Of a DNA stretch of 36,686 bases, positions 16,206 to 24,052 are shown piece after piece (within the stretch, counting starts at the first letter, position 1; the number at the start of each line of letters is the position of its first letter). The position numbers were made by a program, and so were the translations under genes. Origin of the DNA: Propionibacteriales bacterium (GTDB taxonomy: Bacteria > Actinomycetota > Actinomycetes > Propionibacteriales > Nocardioidaceae); the NCBI GenBank assembly GCA_009377795.1, contig WHTJ01000006.1:63118-99803 (forward strand), written 5' to 3'. The notes beneath the pieces are model-generated. The model had not been told where the DNA came from. It ran no database searches and saw only the letters and a program-made list of their open reading frames with translations.

Positions 16206-17084
16206 ATGCCGGGACCGACATTGGGTGTCGTGTTCAGACCCCAGCTCGCACCGGAGCGCCTGCGCGGGGTCGTCGAGGCGGCGGACTCCTCTGGGCTGGA
16301 CGAGCTCTGGTTGTGGGAGGACTGCTTCCTGGAGGGCGGCGTCTCGGCCGCGGCGATGGCGCTCGCCTGGAGTGAGCGGGTGCGGGTCGGGGTGGGGCTG
16401 TTTCCGGTGCCGCTTCGCAATCCCGCGATCGTGGCGATGGAGCTGGCCACCCTGACCCGCGCGTTTCCCGGCAGGTTCCGGTTCGGCCTCGGCCACGGCG
16501 TGCAGGACTGGATGGCGCAGGTCGGCGCCCGCGCGGCTTCGCCGCTGACGCTGTTGCGCGAGTACGCGACCACCGTACGCGGCCTGCTGGCCGGCGAGAC
16601 CGTGACGGTCCGGGGCGACTACGTGCAGCTCACCGAGGTCTCGCTCGGCTGGCCGCCGGACGGTCCGCCGGAGGTGCTCATCGGGGCGTCCGGACCGAAG
16701 ACTCTGGAGCTGTCCGGGTCCGTGGGGGACGGCACGATCCTCACAGCCGGTACCTCGGTCGTCCGGTTGGGTTGGGCCCGGGAGCGGATCGACGCCGGCC
16801 GCTCCGCCGCGAACCGCTCGGAGCCGCATCGGGTCGTGCTCAATCTGCTCGCCGCGAGGGGGTCGATGCCGCGCGAGCGGGCGCATGCCGAGCTGGCCGG
16901 TGAGGAGGTGGACGACGTCACGGTGTCCGGTGACGCGGAGTCGATCGCAGCCGGCGTACGCCGCTGGGCCGCCGCGGGCGCGGACACCGTCGTCCTGCAG
17001 CCGCTCGCGGGCGAACCCGACGTCGAGGGGTTCGTGCGGTTCACCGCCGAGCAGGTCGCTCCTCTGGTCCGCGAGGGGTGGTGA
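16206..17084 (+). CDS. LLM-class flavin-dependent oxidoreductase (bacterial luciferase-like)
   Basis: 292 residues. The TIM-barrel pattern includes LRGVVEAADSSGLDELWLWE, VRVGVGLFPVPLRNPAIVAM, RFRFGLGHGVQDWMAQVG and PPEVLIGASGPKTLELSG, as in FMN- or F420-dependent luciferase-like monooxygenases. AGGGG lies 6-7 bp before the ATG at 16206; another ATG at 16200 overlaps the binding site and is less likely. The cofactor cannot be decided. It may work with the divergent SDR, but no shared operon shows this. Confidence 0.88.
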   Translation: MPGPTLGVVFRPQLAPERLRGVVEAADSSGLDELWLWEDCFLEGGVSAAAMALAWSERVRVGVGLFPVPLRNPAIVAMELATLTRAFPGRFRFGLGHGVQDWMAQVGARAASPLTLLREYATTVRGLLAGETVTVRGDYVQLTEVSLGWPPDGPPEVLIGASGPKTLELSGSVGDGTILTAGTSVVRLGWARERIDAGRSAANRSEPHRVVLNLLAARGSMPRERAHAELAGEEVDDVTVSGDAESIAAGVRRWAAAGADTVVLQPLAGEPDVEGFVRFTAEQVAPLVREGW

Positions 17085-17114
17085 GATCCCGGCGTACCCT
17101 CACCGAGCCGTCCC

Positions 17115-17828
17115 TCACGACGGGCTGCAGCGCCAGATCGTGAGCCGCCAGAAGAACCGGCTGCCGCGGCGGGTCAGCCGGATCACGCCGTCGGAGAGCA
17201 GCCGGGCCACGTCGCGCGCGCGGGTGATCGTCTCGGGCAGCGGGAAGTCGCGGGTCGCGACCGCCTGCATGCCGTCCCCGAATACCTGGCGGGCCGCCTG
17301 CAGGACACGGGACTCGTCCTGGATGCTGCCGGTCGGCAGGTAGGCGTGCCCTCCCGGCGCGATGTGGTCGGCGAGGCCGTCCAGCATGGCGACCGGCAGC
17401 TCGGCGCCGGTGGGGCCTCCTCCGTGCCCGTCGGGGAACCAGCCGGTGGTCTTGGCGATGACGTCGGGTATGCCGCTGACGTCGGCGATCACGATGTCGG
17501 CGCGTATGTCCTGTACCGGTTCGAACAGCGAGCCGCACCGGAACTCGGTGATGTCGCTCAGACCGAGCTCCCGTGCGTTCTTCGTGGCGCACTCGACCGC
17601 CGCCGGCGACACGTCGCAGCCGATCACCCGGGCCGCGCCGAGCCGGGCCGCGGCGAAGCTCAGTACGCCGCACCCGCATCCGGCGTCCAGCACCGTGTCT
17701 CCCTCGCGCACCTGCATGGCGTCCCCGAGGACTCGGCTCGTGCTGCTGGGTGTAAATACGCCTTCGTCAACCGCCAAGGTGAACGGTCCCCCGGCGCCCG
17801 TCCACTTGTAAGACCGGCTTTCGTTCAC
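17115..17828 (-). CDS. Class I SAM-dependent methyltransferase (PrmA-like)
   Basis: 237 residues from a GTG at 17828 with GAGAGGA upstream. Motif I is VLDAGCGCGVLSFAAA (about 47-62), followed by VIGCDVSPAAVECATKNA and VIADVSGIPDVIA, the layout of ribosomal protein L11 methyltransferase-like and other protein methyltransferases. The N-terminal FTLAVDEGVFTPSSTSRVLG also fits that group. Its start overlaps the stop of the preceding small gene as GTGA. The likely target is a protein or peptide. The small partner is a candidate; the sequence does not prove it. Confidence 0.85.
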   Translation of the reverse strand: MNESRSYKWTGAGGPFTLAVDEGVFTPSSTSRVLGDAMQVREGDTVLDAGCGCGVLSFAAARLGAARVIGCDVSPAAVECATKNARELGLSDITEFRCGSLFEPVQDIRADIVIADVSGIPDVIAKTTGWFPDGHGGGPTGAELPVAMLDGLADHIAPGGHAYLPTGSIQDESRVLQAARQVFGDGMQAVATRDFPLPETITRARDVARLLSDGVIRLTRRGSRFFWRLTIWRCSPS

Positions 17829-18010
17829 CAGGCAATCCTCTCTCTGACCTCCAGCTGAGCTGGGTAGTGCAAGGTGACGGAACGGGTACGCCGCGTGATC
17901 GTGCCACCCGATCGCGATCCCTCGGCGTCTTCGTCGTCGCCTTCGATGACGACGACACGGTAGCCCTCGTACGAGTCGGACGTCCACGCCGCCGTCATCG
18001 GGTCGGTCAC
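17825..18010 (-). CDS. Small protein coupled to the methyltransferase
   Basis: 61 residues from a GTG at 18010 (preceded by GGGAGG, six bases away), or 83 residues from 18076. The first part is acidic (VVVIEGDDEDAEGSRSGG), the second a basic, beta-strand-like TITRRTRSVTLHYPAQLEVR. The stop overlaps the methyltransferase start by 4 bp. I do not recognise the family. It could be a binding partner, a regulator or the substrate of the methyltransferase. There is no leader/core pattern strong enough to call a peptide natural product. Confidence 0.55.
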   Translation of the reverse strand: MTDPMTAAWTSDSYEGYRVVVIEGDDEDAEGSRSGGTITRRTRSVTLHYPAQLEVRERIAW

Positions 18011-18453
18011 CTCGACCTCCCAGGTGGGGTCAATCTTCGCTGGCCCGCTCGACGGCGTATGCAGCGGCCCCCTCATCGCGCGCTTATCGGACGGGGATGC
18101 GTGCTCCGTCGTAGCCGTCGATGACGGTGCGGGCCCTCAGCGGCTCGTGCAAGACCAAGCCGGGGCGCCCTGAGTTTCGCAGGTGTACGCGCGCATCCCG
18201 CACCATGCCGCCGAGTGCGCGTGTCCAGCCCGGGTACCGCGATCGGGGAACCCGGCTGACCATCTGCACCGATCAGTGCAACGTGCGGGTTGCCGCATCG
18301 GACCAAGGCGGTATTGCAGACTCGCGTGCCTGACGGTGACAAACCGACATTGTTCACAGCCAGTTAGGGACTTCTGACCCTATGCGGCGCTGGCCTGGCT
18401 GCGTACGTTCAGACGAAGGGGAATCAAGATTTGCCGAACTCGGGAGCTGGGAC
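18011..18453. other. Gene-poor stretch between divergent units
   Basis: About 440 bp without a convincing gene. A minus-strand frame at 18084-18269 ends VIDGYDGARIPVR and could be a decayed gene fragment, but has no recognisable domain. The stretch contains a DosR/DevR-like box at 18367-18380 and probably the promoter for the protease region. Confidence 0.4.
18367..18380 (+). promoter_or_regulatory. DosR/DevR-like box before the protease region
   Basis: GGGACTTCTGACCC matches the established DevR/DosR core GGGACTTNNGGCCC with one mismatch (A for G at position 11). It lies 73 bp before the possible small gene at 18454 and about 290 bp before the protease start. A short box can arise by chance in GC-rich DNA; a second, better box at 33239 raises interest. 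Confidence 0.35.
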
Positions 18454-18708
18454 ATGAATGAGTCCCATACCGGCGGTGGGGAAGTCGAACTATCTCGACA
18501 GCTCCTTCCTGTTCTGCTCGCCCTGGCACGATCCGGCGGTCTAGCTGGATCGCAATCTTTTCGTCTTCGAGATCACGTAGTCGGTCAGCTACCGACGCCA
18601 GGACCGCGAGAAGAACTGAATTCGACCATCGCCGTGGTGGTGATGGAGGGCACCTGGTTACGAGGAGGGGAAAATGAACACCGAAGACCTACACGCGGCG
18701 CAGGCTGA
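18454..18708 (+). CDS. Possible small gene upstream of the protease
   Basis: 84 residues from ATG 18454, preceded by GGGAG. The segment VELSRQLLPVLLALARSGGL is an amphipathic helix, followed by RLRDHVVGQLPTPGPREELN. It overlaps the protease start by 35 bp. Its helical start and position recall the small adaptor modules that accompany trypsin-like effectors in bacteria, but there is no recognisable domain and the tail is low-quality coding. It could be chance. Confidence 0.3.
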   Translation: MNESHTGGGEVELSRQLLPVLLALARSGGLAGSQSFRLRDHVVGQLPTPGPREELNSTIAVVVMEGTWLRGGENEHRRPTRGAG

Positions 18709-19687
18709 GGCAATTCCCGAAGCTCTGGTCGCTACGGCGGAGTCGAAGGCTGCCGCCGAGGAAAGCTTGCTAGCCAAAGAAAATGTTGTTGGAGTGGGGG
18801 TGGGCTGCAAGATCACTAACGGCGTGCAAAGCGATACCCCGAGCGTGATGGTGTTGGTCAGCCAGAAGCTGCCGGTAGATCTGCTCAGCGACGCCGACGC
18901 AGTGCCGGAGACGGTCGACGAGGGGCCGACCGACGTGCTGGAGGTCGGCACACTTTTCGCCGGAGACTCGGAGGAGACGACCACTTTATCCGGAATGGGA
19001 ACACAGGAAGTGGACGCGCTCACGCTCGCCACTCGGTCGCGGCCGGCCCGACCGGGTTACAGCGTTGGTCATTTCCGGATCACTGCCGGCACGATCGGTG
19101 CTGGGTGTTACGACCTCCGCCCGCTACCGGGGATCCCGCCGCGCTACTACATCCTGAGCAACAATCACGTGCTGGCCAACTCCAACGCCGCGAACATTGG
19201 CGATCCGGTACTGCAGCCGGGTCCGTTCGACGGCGGTGTCCTGGCCAGCGACGTGATCGGGCGCCTGTCGAGGTTCGTGCCGATCAAGTTCGACGGCTCG
19301 TGCAACAGCGTCGACGCGGCCGTCGCCGAGGTGCCCTTCCACATGATCGACAGGGATGTGTACTGGACCGGCTACCCCGCCACTGCGGCCAAGGCGGCGA
19401 CCGTCGGCATGCTGCTGAAAAAGACCGGGAGGACCACCAACTTCACCACCGGCCGGGTCACTGCGATTGGCGCCACCGTGAACGTCAACTACGGCGGAGG
19501 AAAGGTTGCGAAGTTCTGCAACCAGATCGTCACGTCGAATATGTCGGCCGGCGGCGACTCAGGCTCACTGGTGCTGGACTGGCAGAACAACCCGGTCGGG
19601 CTGCTGTTCGCCGGCTCGAGTGTGGCGACCATCCTCAATCCGATTGCCTCGGCCCAACTCGCACTGAACGTGCGAATCTGGCCGTGA
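18674..19687 (+). CDS. Trypsin-like serine protease with N-terminal propeptide-like domain
   Basis: 337 residues; GAGGAGGGG immediately precedes the ATG. Residues 1-95 form an N-terminal domain with VVGVGVGCKITNG and PSVMVLVSQKLP and end PTDVLEVG. The protease domain has the triad His165 (SNNHVLA), Asp214 (SVDAAVAEV) and Ser296 (GGDSGSLVL), with paired cysteines at 145, 210 and 282. No signal peptide is visible, so it is probably cytosolic, like the NAL1-type trypsin family. Its base composition is slightly lower in GC than its neighbours. Next to it, convergent, lies a small gene resembling its N-terminal domain. Confidence 0.88.
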   Translation: MNTEDLHAAQAEAIPEALVATAESKAAAEESLLAKENVVGVGVGCKITNGVQSDTPSVMVLVSQKLPVDLLSDADAVPETVDEGPTDVLEVGTLFAGDSEETTTLSGMGTQEVDALTLATRSRPARPGYSVGHFRITAGTIGAGCYDLRPLPGIPPRYYILSNNHVLANSNAANIGDPVLQPGPFDGGVLASDVIGRLSRFVPIKFDGSCNSVDAAVAEVPFHMIDRDVYWTGYPATAAKAATVGMLLKKTGRTTNFTTGRVTAIGATVNVNYGGGKVAKFCNQIVTSNMSAGGDSGSLVLDWQNNPVGLLFAGSSVATILNPIASAQLALNVRIWP

Positions 19688-19713
19688 CCCAACCACAGTA
19701 GAGGGTCTGCATT

Positions 19714-19756
19714 GTGGTGACGCCTTCTCAGCCTCCCGCTGTGAAGGCGTCACCAC
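19714..19756. terminator. Perfect 14-bp hairpin between convergent genes
   Basis: GTGGTGACGCCTTC (19714-19727) is exactly complementary to GAAGGCGTCACCAC (19743-19756), with a 15-base loop. It lies 27 bp after the protease stop, and its loop and right arm carry the stop and last codons of the convergent small gene. There is no T-tract. It probably ends transcription of both genes, or blocks read-through between them. Confidence 0.75.
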
Positions 19757-19979
19757 GCTCTACTCGGACAGGCAGCCCTTCGCACTCGTCGGGTAACCGC
19801 TGTACCGCAGGTGCCTCCGGCTCCAACACGTACACCACGACGCACGGTTCACCTGATTCAGTGGCCCCGATCGCCACACCCTGCACACCGTCGCCGACCC
19901 ACTCCTGAGCGCTCTCCAGCGCCCGCCGCGACCGCTCATCCACTGCAGGCACCTCAGCCCTGAGGTCTTCCTCACTCAT
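19728..19979 (-). CDS. Small protein resembling the protease N-terminal domain
   Basis: 83 residues from ATG 19979. A helix (DERSRRALESAQEWVGDGVQ) is followed by GVAIGATESGEPCVVVYVLE, a Leu-Pro region and GLPVRVERGDAF. This order (G-V-x-I-G, then P-x-V-x-V-x-V, then LP, then a closing V-x-V) matches residues 38-95 of the neighbouring protease. It may be a stand-alone inhibitor or chaperone for the protease, like a propeptide acting in trans; this is inferred. The stop codon lies in the loop of the 19714-19756 hairpin. Confidence 0.65.
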   Translation of the reverse strand: MSEEDLRAEVPAVDERSRRALESAQEWVGDGVQGVAIGATESGEPCVVVYVLEPEAPAVQRLPDECEGLPVRVERGDAFTAGG

Positions 19980-20118
19980 GCCATGAACTCCAAACCGTGG
20001 GTGCTGGCCCCCGGTTTCCCCGCAAAACCATGCTACGCCGCGGCATATCGAGCTGCCGCAACTTGCGCTCATAGCCGATAAGCGGGCGGCCTGGACTTCT
20101 CTCCATTAGATTTGACGG

Positions 20119-21138
20119 GTGGACCAGACCACTGACGCGGTCGTCATCCGCAAGCACGGCGGCGACGACCGGCTTGAGCTGACCCAGGTCCCCATGCCCG
20201 CGCCCGGGCGAGGCCAGATGCTGGTCACCGTCGAGGCGAGCGGAGTCGCCTACGCCGACGTCCTCATGCGCCGGGGCATCTACCCCGAGACCCCGCCCCT
20301 GCCGTTCACCCCGGGCTACGACCTAGTGGGCCGTGTCGTTGCCGCGGGCGCCGACGTACAGGATCTGCGCGAAGGTGACCGGGTGGCCGCGCTGACCGTC
20401 ACCGGTGCCAACGCGACCCACGCGCTGGCCGAGGCGGCGCTAGCGGTGCCGATCCCTGACGAGCTGCCCGCGCCCGAGGTCTGCGCGCTGGTGCTGAACT
20501 GGGTGACGGCCCACCAGATGCTGCACCGCATCGCCGCGGTCCCGCGGCAAGGGAGCGTGCTGGTGCACGGCGCCGCCGGTGGAGTGGGTACGGCGCTCCT
20601 CGAGCTGGCCCGGGCGCACGACGTACGGGCCTATGGTGGCGCATCGGGTGACCGGACCGCCGCCGTCGCCGAGCGTGGTGGGATCCCGCTGGACCGACGA
20701 GCCGTCGACGTCGTCGACGAGGTACTGCGGCACGAGCCAGCCGGTGTCGACGCGACCTTCGACCCGGTCGGCGGCACGCACCTGCGCCGCTCGCGAGCGG
20801 CGACCCGGCGTGACGGCGTGGTGCTCAGCTACGGGGTGTCCTTCGGTGTCGATGAAGGCCGCGGCCGGCTCGGCACGCTGGTCCGCCAGGGCACCGTGCT
20901 GGCCGGGGTCCGCTTGACGCCCGGGGCGGCAGTGCGGCTCTACGTCATTGCCGGACGGCGCGGCTACGCCACCCGCCACCCCGACCACTTCCGCCAGGAC
21001 CTGGGTGCGCTCATCGGGCTGCTGGGCGAGGGGCGGATCCGCCCCGAGGTGACCATCATGCCGCTGCGTCAGGCCGCCGACGCCCATCGGGCTCTGGAGG
21101 CCGGCAAGGTCACCGGCAAGCTGGTGCTGGTGCCGTGA
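20119..21138 (+). CDS. Medium-chain dehydrogenase/reductase, quinone-oxidoreductase-like
   Basis: 339 residues from a GTG at 20119. The N-terminal GroES-like domain contains VEASGVAYADVLMRRGIYP and PFTPGYDLVGRVVAAGADVQ. The Rossmann domain has VLVHGAAGGVGTALLELA, the NADPH-binding pattern of zeta-crystallin-like enzymes. The catalytic-zinc Cys/His set of alcohol dehydrogenases is absent, so a zinc-independent NADPH:quinone or enone reductase is likely. It has no operon partners. No strong ribosome binding site is visible. Confidence 0.9.
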   Translation: MDQTTDAVVIRKHGGDDRLELTQVPMPAPGRGQMLVTVEASGVAYADVLMRRGIYPETPPLPFTPGYDLVGRVVAAGADVQDLREGDRVAALTVTGANATHALAEAALAVPIPDELPAPEVCALVLNWVTAHQMLHRIAAVPRQGSVLVHGAAGGVGTALLELARAHDVRAYGGASGDRTAAVAERGGIPLDRRAVDVVDEVLRHEPAGVDATFDPVGGTHLRRSRAATRRDGVVLSYGVSFGVDEGRGRLGTLVRQGTVLAGVRLTPGAAVRLYVIAGRRGYATRHPDHFRQDLGALIGLLGEGRIRPEVTIMPLRQAADAHRALEAGKVTGKLVLVP

Positions 21139-21197
21139 CGACGTCGTCGGTTTGATGGACAGCTACTCCATCTCGGGAGCTGACTCGACGCGCGTCG

Positions 21198-21800
21198 TCA
21201 GGGTCCGCCGTGTCCTTGGCCCATGTCCGTCGACTCGACGCTTGGAGTCTCCGACGAATTGGCGCGAGGCCTCGTCCTGCCGACGAGATACCGAGTAACG
21301 ACCGCGCCTGCGACCAGCGCCGCAGCCACAAAGACGCCCACGTGAGCTACGCGCTCGATCGGCGTCAGAAAGATCGGCCCGGCATAAGTGAGCTCGTACA
21401 CAGTCATGCCAAGGGGCAGCACCAGCCCGGCAAGCAGACCCACGAGACCTTGTCTGCGCATGCACGCGCCCAATGCGTCGAGGAACGGCCCGAAGATGAC
21501 GCTCGCTGGCCACCACCAACCCACGTCCGACCTGCCCAAGTCTGACCAATACCATGACAGCGGCTGCTGCTGCAGCACGGGATAGAGGACGTAGTAGGCC
21601 GTCGTAGCGACCAACAAGCCGAGTACACCCCCGATCGCCCCGACAGCCAGTCGTTTGGCAATCCATCCGACGAACAGCCCCAACCCGGCCCACGCCCAAG
21701 CTGAGTGGATCCACAATCCTGCGAGCTTCGCGGGTGTCGCAACCCACGACAGTCCCGCGTCCGCTAGATGACCACCAAGGTTGCCGTACGGGGAGGCCAC
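21198..21800 (-). CDS. Multi-spanning membrane protein of unknown function, 5' end doubtful
   Basis: 200 residues from the GTG at 21800, with about five hydrophobic segments (LWIHSAWAWAGLGLFVGWIA, VGAIGGVLGLLVATTAYYVL, LVGLLAGLVLPLGMTVYELT and VGVFVAAALVAGAVVTRYLV). It resembles small actinobacterial membrane proteins of the DUF6518 type. The frame stays protein-like for about 21 codons upstream of the GTG (TLSVVIGAGFGAADALLND) back to a TGA at 21873, with no ATG, GTG or TTG codon in it and no ribosome binding site at 21800. The true N-terminus therefore seems lost, and the gene may be damaged. Confidence 0.6.
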   Translation of the reverse strand: MASPYGNLGGHLADAGLSWVATPAKLAGLWIHSAWAWAGLGLFVGWIAKRLAVGAIGGVLGLLVATTAYYVLYPVLQQQPLSWYWSDLGRSDVGWWWPASVIFGPFLDALGACMRRQGLVGLLAGLVLPLGMTVYELTYAGPIFLTPIERVAHVGVFVAAALVAGAVVTRYLVGRTRPRANSSETPSVESTDMGQGHGGP

Positions 21801-22053
21801 GTCATTGAGCAGCGCGTCAGCGGCCCCGAATCCTGCACCGATAACGACGCTGAGGGTGGCCGTACAACTCGATCAAGCCTCGGCGGATGAGGTGTGCGCC
21901 ATCTGTGACCCAGTCTTCGATGCTGCCGACGTCGGGTTCGTCAGACAGGTTATGCGTGATGCAGGCGGGGGGAGCCGTCGGTGCATGGTGGAACACTGAT
22001 TATGTGACCCGAGACGGATCACCGAGCCCGCTGGCCGGTGTGAGGGAGGGCGG

Positions 22054-22437
22054 ATGCCTGTCCAGTTGAACCACACGATCGTGGCGGTGCGCGACAAGCA
22101 CGAGTCCGCGACATTTCTGTCCGAGATCCTCGGGGTAGGCGAGCCGGTGCCGTTCGGCCCCTTCCTGGTCGTCCAGGTCGACAACGACGTCTCCCTCGAC
22201 TTCACCGACGACCATGGCCCGCTGCATCCGCAGCATTACGCGTTCCTCGTCGACGAGGAACGGTTCGACGAGATCTTCGGCCGTATCCGCGAACGCGGGC
22301 TGATCTACTGGGCGGACCCGTTCCGGCGCCACCAGGGCGAGATCAACACCAACGACGGTGGCCGCGGCGTCTACTGGGAAGACCCCAGCGGCCACTTCCT
22401 GGAGATCATCACCCGCCCCTACGGCAGCGGAACCTGA
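22054..22437 (+). CDS. VOC-family protein (glyoxalase/dioxygenase superfamily)
   Basis: 127 residues with GAGGGAGGG before the ATG. The two beta-alpha-beta-beta-beta units of the VOC fold are visible: LNHTIVAVRDKHESATFLSE then ILGVGEP, and HYAFLVDEERFDEIFGRIRE then VYWEDPSGHFLEIITRPYG. Candidate metal ligands are His7 and the second-unit His/Glu near the C-terminus (GHFLEII). The substrate is not determined. It overlaps the convergent lipoprotein gene by 19 bp. Confidence 0.9.
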   Translation: MPVQLNHTIVAVRDKHESATFLSEILGVGEPVPFGPFLVVQVDNDVSLDFTDDHGPLHPQHYAFLVDEERFDEIFGRIRERGLIYWADPFRRHQGEINTNDGGRGVYWEDPSGHFLEIITRPYGSGT

Positions 22438-23105
22438 GCCCCAAGGTACGCACTCATCTGCCGCTGGGTGATCGCATCGCCTGCTTCGTGCAGGTCACCG
22501 GTCAGCGATCGAAGTGGCGGGCCAGGTGGAGCCATCCAGGAGTGCTCGGTTGCCCAGGGGCTCGCGTAGGTGCAGCGGAGTCCGGGCGTGAGCACGGGAG
22601 CGAGCGAGCAGTCGCCCCAGCTGGCTGCATCCCAGCCGCCGGGAACCTGGTTCAACGTCACCACCTGGCCATGCGGGCCGGGGCCGTTGCGATCCCACGG
22701 GCCCGTGGCCACCGTCAGTTCACCGTCGGATTTCCCAAGCACGTACCACTCCGCGTCGCCGAGAGGCGTGTCCTGCAGTGCCGTCGGGGCATCCATCCCG
22801 GCGCGCTGCACCAGCTGCTCCAAGGCGGCGGTGACCTCGTTGTGGTCGGCCAGGTTCTGCACGCCCCCGGTCATCGCGGCGGCCGTGAACCCAGGCCCGT
22901 GCCCGCAACTCAGCAGGGGTTCGCCATCCACGGTGACCACTGGTGATTCGGGTTCGTCGGCGCTCGTCGCGGTAGACCCTTCGACGGCACGATCAGGGCT
23001 GCCGCAGGCGACAAGTCCGGCCAACACAGCGACCAGGACCCCGACCTTTACCAACCACATGGCGGCCACGCCCATGGGACGCAGTCTGGCCGGACCCGGT
23101 TCCAT
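22419..23105 (-). CDS. Secreted lipoprotein of unknown function
   Basis: Up to 228 residues. A lipoprotein signal peptide, MWLVKVGVLVAVLAGLVACG, ends at a lipobox LVAC. The start could be the ATG at 23105, 23075 or 23060; none has a strong ribosome binding site, and 23060 gives the most typical signal peptide. The mature domain is Gly/Thr-rich with GGWDAASWGDCSLAPVLTPG and several cysteines. I do not recognise its family. It may bind a surface ligand. Confidence 0.7.
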   Translation of the reverse strand: MEPGPARLRPMGVAAMWLVKVGVLVAVLAGLVACGSPDRAVEGSTATSADEPESPVVTVDGEPLLSCGHGPGFTAAAMTGGVQNLADHNEVTAALEQLVQRAGMDAPTALQDTPLGDAEWYVLGKSDGELTVATGPWDRNGPGPHGQVVTLNQVPGGWDAASWGDCSLAPVLTPGLRCTYASPWATEHSWMAPPGPPLRSLTGDLHEAGDAITQRQMSAYLGAQVPLP

Positions 23106-23197
23106 CCGGGGATGAAATCACGGAATCCGAACGTCCGGATCAGCCGCTGTGTGCGCGGTCATGTCGACGACAGCGCGGGTGCGCAGTCGAAGGTAAG

Positions 23198-23945
23198 TCA
23201 GGGTGCCAGCGTCTCTGCGTGCGTGGCGATCCAGTTCGCGTCCTGAAGATAGATATTGACGTGTGAGCGCAGGGGGTCATGCTCTCCCGTGGCGCGCTCT
23301 GCTGTGAACCTTGCCAAATCGCGGAGCCGATCCACCGCCACCAGGATCACGGCCTCGGGCTCGCATCCATGGCCGTAGGCATCACACAACAGCCGTAGCC
23401 GGCGAGCCGATTCAGACAGGGAGTGGCCTTCCACGTCTGGGTTACCGGGGCCGACCAGCGGGACAAGGCGGTACGCGAGGTAGGCCAAGTCCCAGATCCG
23501 AGGGCCAGGCGACGCGGTATCCCAGTCGATGACACCGCTCAGCTGGTGGTCGGTGAAGACCATGTTGTAAGGCGCGAAAGTCGTTGTGACACACCACCGA
23601 TGGGGTGATGCGCCGGAAGTTGCCACACGCCATCCGCGTCCTCGAACGTCGCAGTCACCTCATGCAGGTTCGCCAACCGTTCCGCAGCCTCGATCAGCAC
23701 CTCGTCGTCCCAGACCCACGCGGGGAGCGGATACTGCGGGACCTCGCCCGACATGAATGAGACAACCTCGTGCCCACTGTCATCGGGGCCCATCGGCGCA
23801 GGCACCCACCTGATGCCGTGCCTGCGCAAGTGCAGCACAGGCGATGGATCGTGGGCGTCCACGGCCCAGCCTCGCGGCGCACGGTCTCGCCAACCCGCGT
23901 TGCTCCGCTCATGTGTCCGCCGCTGAGCGCCTCCTCGGAGTCCAT
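23198..23945 (-). pseudogene. Aminoglycoside phosphotransferase-like kinase, three frameshifts
   Basis: Three frames carry pieces of one APH/choline-kinase-fold protein. The start (MSGATRVGETVRREAGPW) lies in one frame; HLRRHGIRWVPAPMGPDDSG and FMSGEVPQYPLPAWVWDDEV in a second; the catalytic VVCHNDF in a third; and APYNMVFTDHQLSGVIDWDT to YLAYRLVPLVGPGNPDVEG in a fourth segment. Breaks fall near 23835, at 23591-23600 and at the AAA run 23577-23579. The last two flank the catalytic HNDxxxxN motif. One extra base at each of these two sites would explain it. No active kinase can be made without repair. The kinase was probably a small-molecule or antibiotic phosphotransferase. Confidence 0.8.
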
Positions 23946-24052
23946 CCTCAGAGTCTCTCAATCACCGCACGTGTTTCTATGCCGCGATCGGTGCTCCATG
24001 TCGCTTTTTTGTGGTGGCACGGCACATTTCATGGGGCGGATTGGCTCGGGTG

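Noticed and set aside
18084-18269. Minus-strand frame of 61 residues in the gene-poor stretch
   Set aside because: No ribosome site, no domain and no coupling to a neighbour; kept only as a possible remnant.
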